From Odiellus spinosus (lineage: Eukaryota > Arthropoda > Arachnida > Opiliones > Phalangiidae), in the NCBI GenBank assembly GCA_963920705.1, contig OY987226.1, positions 28,528,706-28,592,705 of the forward strand: a stretch of DNA of 64,000 bases. Reading direction: 5' to 3'. Within the stretch, counting starts at the first letter, position 1. Each line of letters starts with the position of its first letter. The translations under genes and the position numbers were made by a program. Below the pieces are notes generated by a model. It searched no databases, was not told the DNA's origin, and saw only the letters and a program-made list of their open reading frames with translations. Below, one piece after another: positions 59,890 through 64,000 of the stretch.

Positions 59890-62284
59890 TTATTTTCTAT
59901 TGAAGAGTTAATTTCAATTGAAGAGTTACTTTCACTTGAAGAGTTATTTTCAATTGAAAGGTTATTTTCCATTGAAGAGTTATTTTCAATTGAAAGGTTA
60001 TTTTCCATTGAAGAGTTATTTTCAATTAAAGAGTTATTTTTAATTGATGAGTTATTTTCAATTGAAGAGTTATTTTCAATTGAAGGGTGATTTTCCATTG
60101 AAGAGTTATTTTCAATTGAAGAGTTATTTTCAATTGAAGAGTTATTTTCCATTAAAGAGTTATTTTCAATTGAAGAGTTATTTTCGATTGAGAGTTATTT
60201 TCAATTGAAGAGTTATTTTCAATTGAAGAGTTATTTTCAATCGAAGAGTTATTTTCAGTTGAAGAGTTATTTTCAATTGAAGAGTTATATTCGATTGAAG
60301 AGTTATTTTCCATTGAAGAGTTATTTTCCATTGAAGAGTTATTTTCAGTTGAAGAGTTAATTTCAATCGAAGAGTTATTTTCAATTGAAGAGTTATTTTT
60401 CATTGAAGAGTTATTTTTCATTGAAGAGTTATTTTTCATTGAAGAGTTATTTTCCATTGAAGAGTTATTTTCAATTGAAGAGTTATTTTCAATTGAAGAG
60501 TTATTTTCAATTGAAGAGTTATTTTCAATTGAAGAGTTATTTTCAATTGAAAGGTGATTTTCCATTGAAGAGTTATTTTCAATTGAAGAGTTATTTTCCA
60601 TTGAAGAGTTATTTTCAATTGAAGAGTTATTTTCGATTGAGAGTTATTTTCAATTGGAGAGCTATTTTCAATTGAGTTATTTTCAATTGGAGAGCTATTT
60701 TCAATTGAGTTATTTTCAATTGAAGAGTTATTTTCAATTGAAGAGTTATTTGGAGAGTTATTTTCAATTGAAGAGTTATTTTCAATTGAAGAGTTATTTT
60801 CGATTGAGAGTTATTTTCAATTGAAAGGTTATTTTCCATTGAAGAGTTATTTTCAATTAAAGAGTTATTTTTAATTGAAGAGTTATTTTCAATTGAAGAG
60901 TTATTTTCGATTGAGAGTTATTTTCAATTGAAAGGTTATTTTCCATTGAAGAGTTATTTTCAATTAAAGAGTTATTTTCAATTGAAGAGTTATTTTCAAT
61001 TGAAGAGTTATTTTCAATTGAAGAGTTATTTTCAATTGAAGAGTTATTTTCAATTGAAAGGTGATTTTCCATTGAAGAGTTATTTTCAATTAAAGAGTTA
61101 TTTTCAATTGAAGAGTTATTTTCAATTGAAGAGTTACTTTCACTTGAAGAGTTATTTTCAATTGAAAGGTTATTTTCCATTGAAGAGTTATTTTCAATTG
61201 AAAGGTTATTTTCCATTGAAGAGTTATTTTCAATTAAAGAGTTATTTTTAATTGAAGAGTTATTTTCAATTGAAGAGTTATTTTCAATTGAAAGGTGATT
61301 TTCCATTGAAGAGTTATTTTCAATTGAAGAGTTATTTTCAATTGAAGAGTTATTTTCCATTAAAGAGTTATTTTCAATTGAAGAGTTATTTTCGATTGAG
61401 AGTTATTTTCAATTGAAGAGTTATTTTCAGTTGAAGAGTTATTTTCAATTGAAGATTTATTTTCGATTGAAGAGTTATTTTCAATTGAAGAGTTTCTTTC
61501 AATTGAAGAGTTATTTTCAATTGAAGAGTTTCTTTCAATTGAAGAGTTATTTTCAATTGAAAGGTTATTTTAGATTGAAGAGTTATTTTCAATTGAAAGG
61601 TTATTTTAGATTGAAGAGTTATTTTCCATTGAAGAGTTATTTTCCATTGAAGAGTTATTTTCAATCGAAGAGTTAATTTCAATCGAAGAGTTATTTTCAA
61701 TTGAAGAGTTATATTTCATTGAAGAGTTATTTTCCATTGAAGAGTTATTTTCAATTGAAGAGTTATTTTCAATTGAAGAGTTATTTTCAATTGAAGAGTT
61801 ATTTTCAATTGAAGAGTTATTTTCAATTGAAGAGTTATTTTCAATTGAAGAGTTATTTTCAATTGAAGAGTTATTTTCAATTGAAGAGTTATTTTCAATT
61901 GAAGAGTTATTTTCAATTGAAGAGTTATTTTCAATTGAAGAGTTATTTTCAATTGAAGAGTTATTTTCAATTGAAGAGTTATTTTCAATTGAAGAGTTAT
62001 TTTCAATTGAAGAGTTATTTTCAATTGTAGAGTTATTTTCAATTGAAGAGTTATTTTCAATTGAAGAGTTATTTTCAATTGAAGAGTTATTTTCAATTGA
62101 AGAGTTATTTTCAATTGAAGAGTTATTTTCAATTGAAGAGTTATTTTCAATTGAAGAGTTATTTTCAATTGAAGAGTTATTTTCAATTGAAAGGTGATTT
62201 TCCATTGAAGAGTTATTTTCAATTGAAGAGTTATTTTCAATTGAAAGGTTATTTTCCATTGAAGAGTTATTTTCAATTGAAGAG
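59890..62284 (+). repeat. 1,891-bp tandem repeat, second copy with A insertion
   Basis: It matches the first copy at an offset of 1,891 (1,873 after one monomer less in the chain near 61.0 kb), including the doubled GGAGAG/CTATTTTC pair (60,657 and 60,689). Instead of the bare A stub it has two TTTCTTTC units and the second half of block A (to 61,744), then 15 pure monomers, GTAGAG and eight more (62,033-62,176). Confidence 0.83.
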
Positions 62285-63631
62285 TTATTTTCTATTGAAG
62301 AGTTAATTTCAATTGAAGAGTTACTTTCACTTGAAGAGTTATTTTCAATTGAAAGGTTATTTTCCATTGAAGAGTTATTTTCAATTGAAAGGTTATTTTC
62401 CATTGAAGAGTTATTTTCAATTAAAGAGTTATTTTTAATTGATGAGTTATTTTCAATTGAAGAGTTATTTTCAATTGAAGGGTGATTTTCCATTGAAGAG
62501 TTATTTTCAATTGAAGAGTTATTTTCAATTGAAGAGTTATTTTCCATTAAAGAGTTATTTTCAATTGAAGAGTTATTTTCGATTGAGAGTTATTTTCAAT
62601 TGAAGAGTTATTTTCAATTGAAGAGTTATTTTCAATCGAAGAGTTATTTTCAGTTGAAGAGTTATTTTCAATTGAAGAGTTATATTCGATTGAAGAGTTA
62701 TTTTCCATTGAAGAGTTATTTTCCATTGAAGAGTTATTTTCCATTGAAGAGTTATTTTCAATCGAAGAGTTATTTTCAATCGAAGGGTTATTTTCAATTG
62801 AAGAGTTATTTTCAATTGAAGAGTTATTTTCAATTTAAGAGTTATTTTCAATTGAAGGGTTATTTTCCATTAAAGAGTTATTTTCAATTGAAGAGTTATT
62901 TTCGATTGAGAGTTATTTTCAATTGAAGAGTTATTTTCAATTGAAGAGTTATTTTCAATCGAAGAGTTATTTTCAGTTGAAGAGTTATTTTCAATCGAAG
63001 AGTTATTTTCAATTGAAGAGTTATTTTTCATTAAAGAGTTATTTTTCATTGAAGAGTTATTTTTCATTGAAGAGTTATTTTCAATTAAAGAGTTATTTTT
63101 AATTGAAGAGTTATTTTCAATTGAAGAGTTATTTTCAATTGAAAGGTGATTTTCCATTGAAGAGTTATTTTCAATTGAAGAGTTATTTTCAATTGAAGAG
63201 TTATTTTCCATTAAAGAGTTATTTTCAATTGAAGAGTTATTTTCCATTAAAGAGTTATTTTCAATTGAAGAGTTATTTTCCATTAAAGAGTTATTTTCAA
63301 TTGAAGAGTTATTTTCGAATGAGAGTTATTTTCGATTGAAGAGTTATTTTCGATTGAAGAGTTATTTTCAATCGAAGAGTTATTTTCAGTTGAAGAGTTA
63401 ATTTCAATCGAAGAGTTATTTTCAATTGAAGAGTTATTTTTCATTGAAGAGTTTTTTTTCATTGAAGAGTTATTTTTCATTGAAGAGTTATTTTCCATTG
63501 AAGAGTTATTTTCAATTGAAGAGTTATTTTCAATTGAAGAGTTATTTTCAATTGAAGAGTTATTTTCAATTGAAGAGTTATTTTCAATTGAAAGGTGATT
63601 TTCCATTGAAGAGTTATTTTCAATTGAAGAG
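62285..63631 (+). repeat. E-led segment with two D blocks
   Basis: It continues the E series (E at 62,285), with TTATATTCGATTG and a triple CCATTG as at 34.9 kb, a private CAATTTAAGAG unit near 62,832, D near 63.03 kb (first unit with TTAAAGAG) and D near 63.43 kb. The middle unit of the last D is TTTTTTTTCATTGAAGAG (63,452-63,469), with eight T in a row. Three CCATTAAAGAG units occur in a row of dimers at 63.2-63.3 kb. Confidence 0.78.
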
Positions 63632-64000
63632 TTATTTTCCATTGAAGAGTTATTTTCAATCGAAGAGTTATTTTCAATAGAAGGGTTATTTTAAATTGAA
63701 GAGTTATTTTCAATCGAAGAGTTATTTTCAATTGAAGAGTTATTTTAAATTGAAGAGTTATTTTCAATCGAAGAGTTATTTTCAGTTGAAGAGTTATTTT
63801 CGATTGAAGAGTTATTTTCCATTGAAGAGTTATTTTCCATTGAAGAGTTATTTTCAATCGAAGAGTTATTTTCAATCGAAGGGTTATTTTCAATTGAAGA
63901 GTAATTTTCAATTGAAGAGTAATTTTCAATTGAAGAGTTATTTTCAATTGAAGAGTTATTTTCAATTGAAGAGTTTCTTTCAATTGAAGAGTTATTTTCA
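63632..64000 (+). repeat. Block A, cut by the window end
   Basis: CCATTG, CAATCG, CAATAGAAGGG and TTTTAAATTG units open an A-like series. A second TTTTAAATTG unit follows near 63,742 in a small internal repeat. The two TAATTTTC units and the TTTCTTTC unit (near 63,971) are reached before the window stops. The usual 17-bp CGATTGAGAG unit is missing. The array evidently goes on beyond 64,000. Confidence 0.8.

Larger units (their letters stand above)
1..64000 (+). repeat. 18-bp satellite array filling the window
   Basis: The consensus monomer is TTATTTTCAATTGAAGAG, present head-to-tail from the first base to the last, all in one orientation, roughly 3,500 units. Its core TTCAATTGAA is a 10-bp perfect palindrome holding CAATTG. 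Base content of the monomer is 8 T, 6 A, 3 G and 1 C, so the strand is T- and G-skewed. Most variants fall in the core (CGATTG, CCATTG, CAATCG, CAGTTG, CACTTG, CTATTG) or just after it (TTAAAGAG, GAAAGG, GAAGGG, GTAGAG). No stretch over 300 bases escapes the pattern and no unique sequence interrupts it. The function is unknown. Arrays of this kind in eukaryotes are usually heterochromatic satellites, which is inferred here. Both array ends lie outside the window. Confidence 0.97.

Noticed and set aside
1-64000. A single giant repeat protein spanning the window
   Set aside because: The 17-bp units step the reading frame from Glu-Glu-Leu-Phe-Ser-Ile to Lys-Ser-Tyr-Phe-Gln-Leu to a frame with TGA in every monomer. 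The 16-, 19- and 22-bp units add more shifts. No frame survives more than about 1.2 kb.
1-64000. CRISPR array
   Set aside because: Repeats are directly adjacent with no spacers of unrelated sequence, and no cas-like gene is present.
1-64000. Telomeric repeat
   Set aside because: The monomer is not G-rich and is unlike known short telomere motifs; no canonical telomere hexamer or heptamer is seen.
1-64000. Transposon, retroelement or tRNA/rRNA gene inside the array
   Set aside because: No stretch departs from the monomer pattern by more than a few bases, so there is no room for terminal repeats, coding domains or structured RNA genes.
1-64000. Centromere protein B box in the monomer
   Set aside because: The TTCG of the CGATTG variant recalls part of that motif, but the required downstream CGGG is absent; a GC-containing 3-prime half never occurs.
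1-64000. Intrinsically curved DNA from phased T-tracts
   Set aside because: TTTT tracts recur every 18 bp, about 1.7 helical turns, so bends would not add up in one direction.
1-64000. Promoters or terminators from AT-rich motifs and palindromes
   Set aside because: TATTTT-like and hairpin motifs occur in every monomer, so no single site stands out, and there is no gene for them to serve.

Overview
The whole 64,000-base window is one uninterrupted tandem-repeat array. The basic unit is an 18-bp monomer, TTATTTTCAATTGAAGAG (4 of 18 bases G or C), repeated about 3,500 times, always in the same orientation. I find no gene, RNA gene, transposon, CRISPR array, telomere motif or unique flank. Both ends of the window lie inside the array. 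An array this long, AT-rich and hierarchically organised is typical of satellite DNA in eukaryotic heterochromatin (centromeric, pericentromeric, subtelomeric or sex-chromosome). That is an inference; nothing in the sequence identifies the species.

The monomers are not uniform. A limited set of variant monomers and odd-length units (12, 15, 16, 17, 19 and 22 bp) recurs in fixed order, so the array can be read as higher-order repeats (HORs). I use five marker blocks. A is a ~0.6-kb string ending in a unit with TTATATTTCATTG. B is a cluster of 12-, 15- and 17-bp units. C is an ACGTT unit followed by a 16-bp unit. D is three units with TTTTTCATTG in a row. E is the trio TTCTATTG / TTAATTTC / TTACTTTCACTTG.

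Layout. 55-13,216 is a 13,162-bp HOR, and 13,217-26,396 is a second, practically identical copy (13,180 bp) with one extra 18-bp unit. Each copy holds nested duplications of about 4.6 kb, 2.08 kb, 722 bp and 270 bp, plus a 1,159-bp restart of its own beginning. 26,397-31,157 is a third copy that has lost about 7.1 kb through an internal exchange near 28.6 kb. 31,158-31,823 is the purest stretch, 37 identical monomers. From about 33 kb the array changes HOR family: marker C disappears, marker E appears, and repeats of 1.2-2.8 kb dominate (1,699/1,239/1,419 bp at 34.6-39 kb; about 2.5 kb at 46-55 kb; 1,891/2,395 bp at 58-62 kb), separated by mosaic segments. The last 369 bases begin another block A that runs off the window.

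Because 18 is a multiple of 3 and four of the six frames of the monomer lack stops, long open frames occur everywhere on both strands. I reject them as genes. The recurrent 17-bp unit moves each open frame into the next and, after two steps, into a frame with a stop in every monomer. Their content is only the monomer translated, and starts are mostly TTG. The interest of the window lies in its repeat architecture and its record of unequal exchange, amplification and homogenisation, with the caveat that near-identical 13-kb copies may partly reflect assembly.
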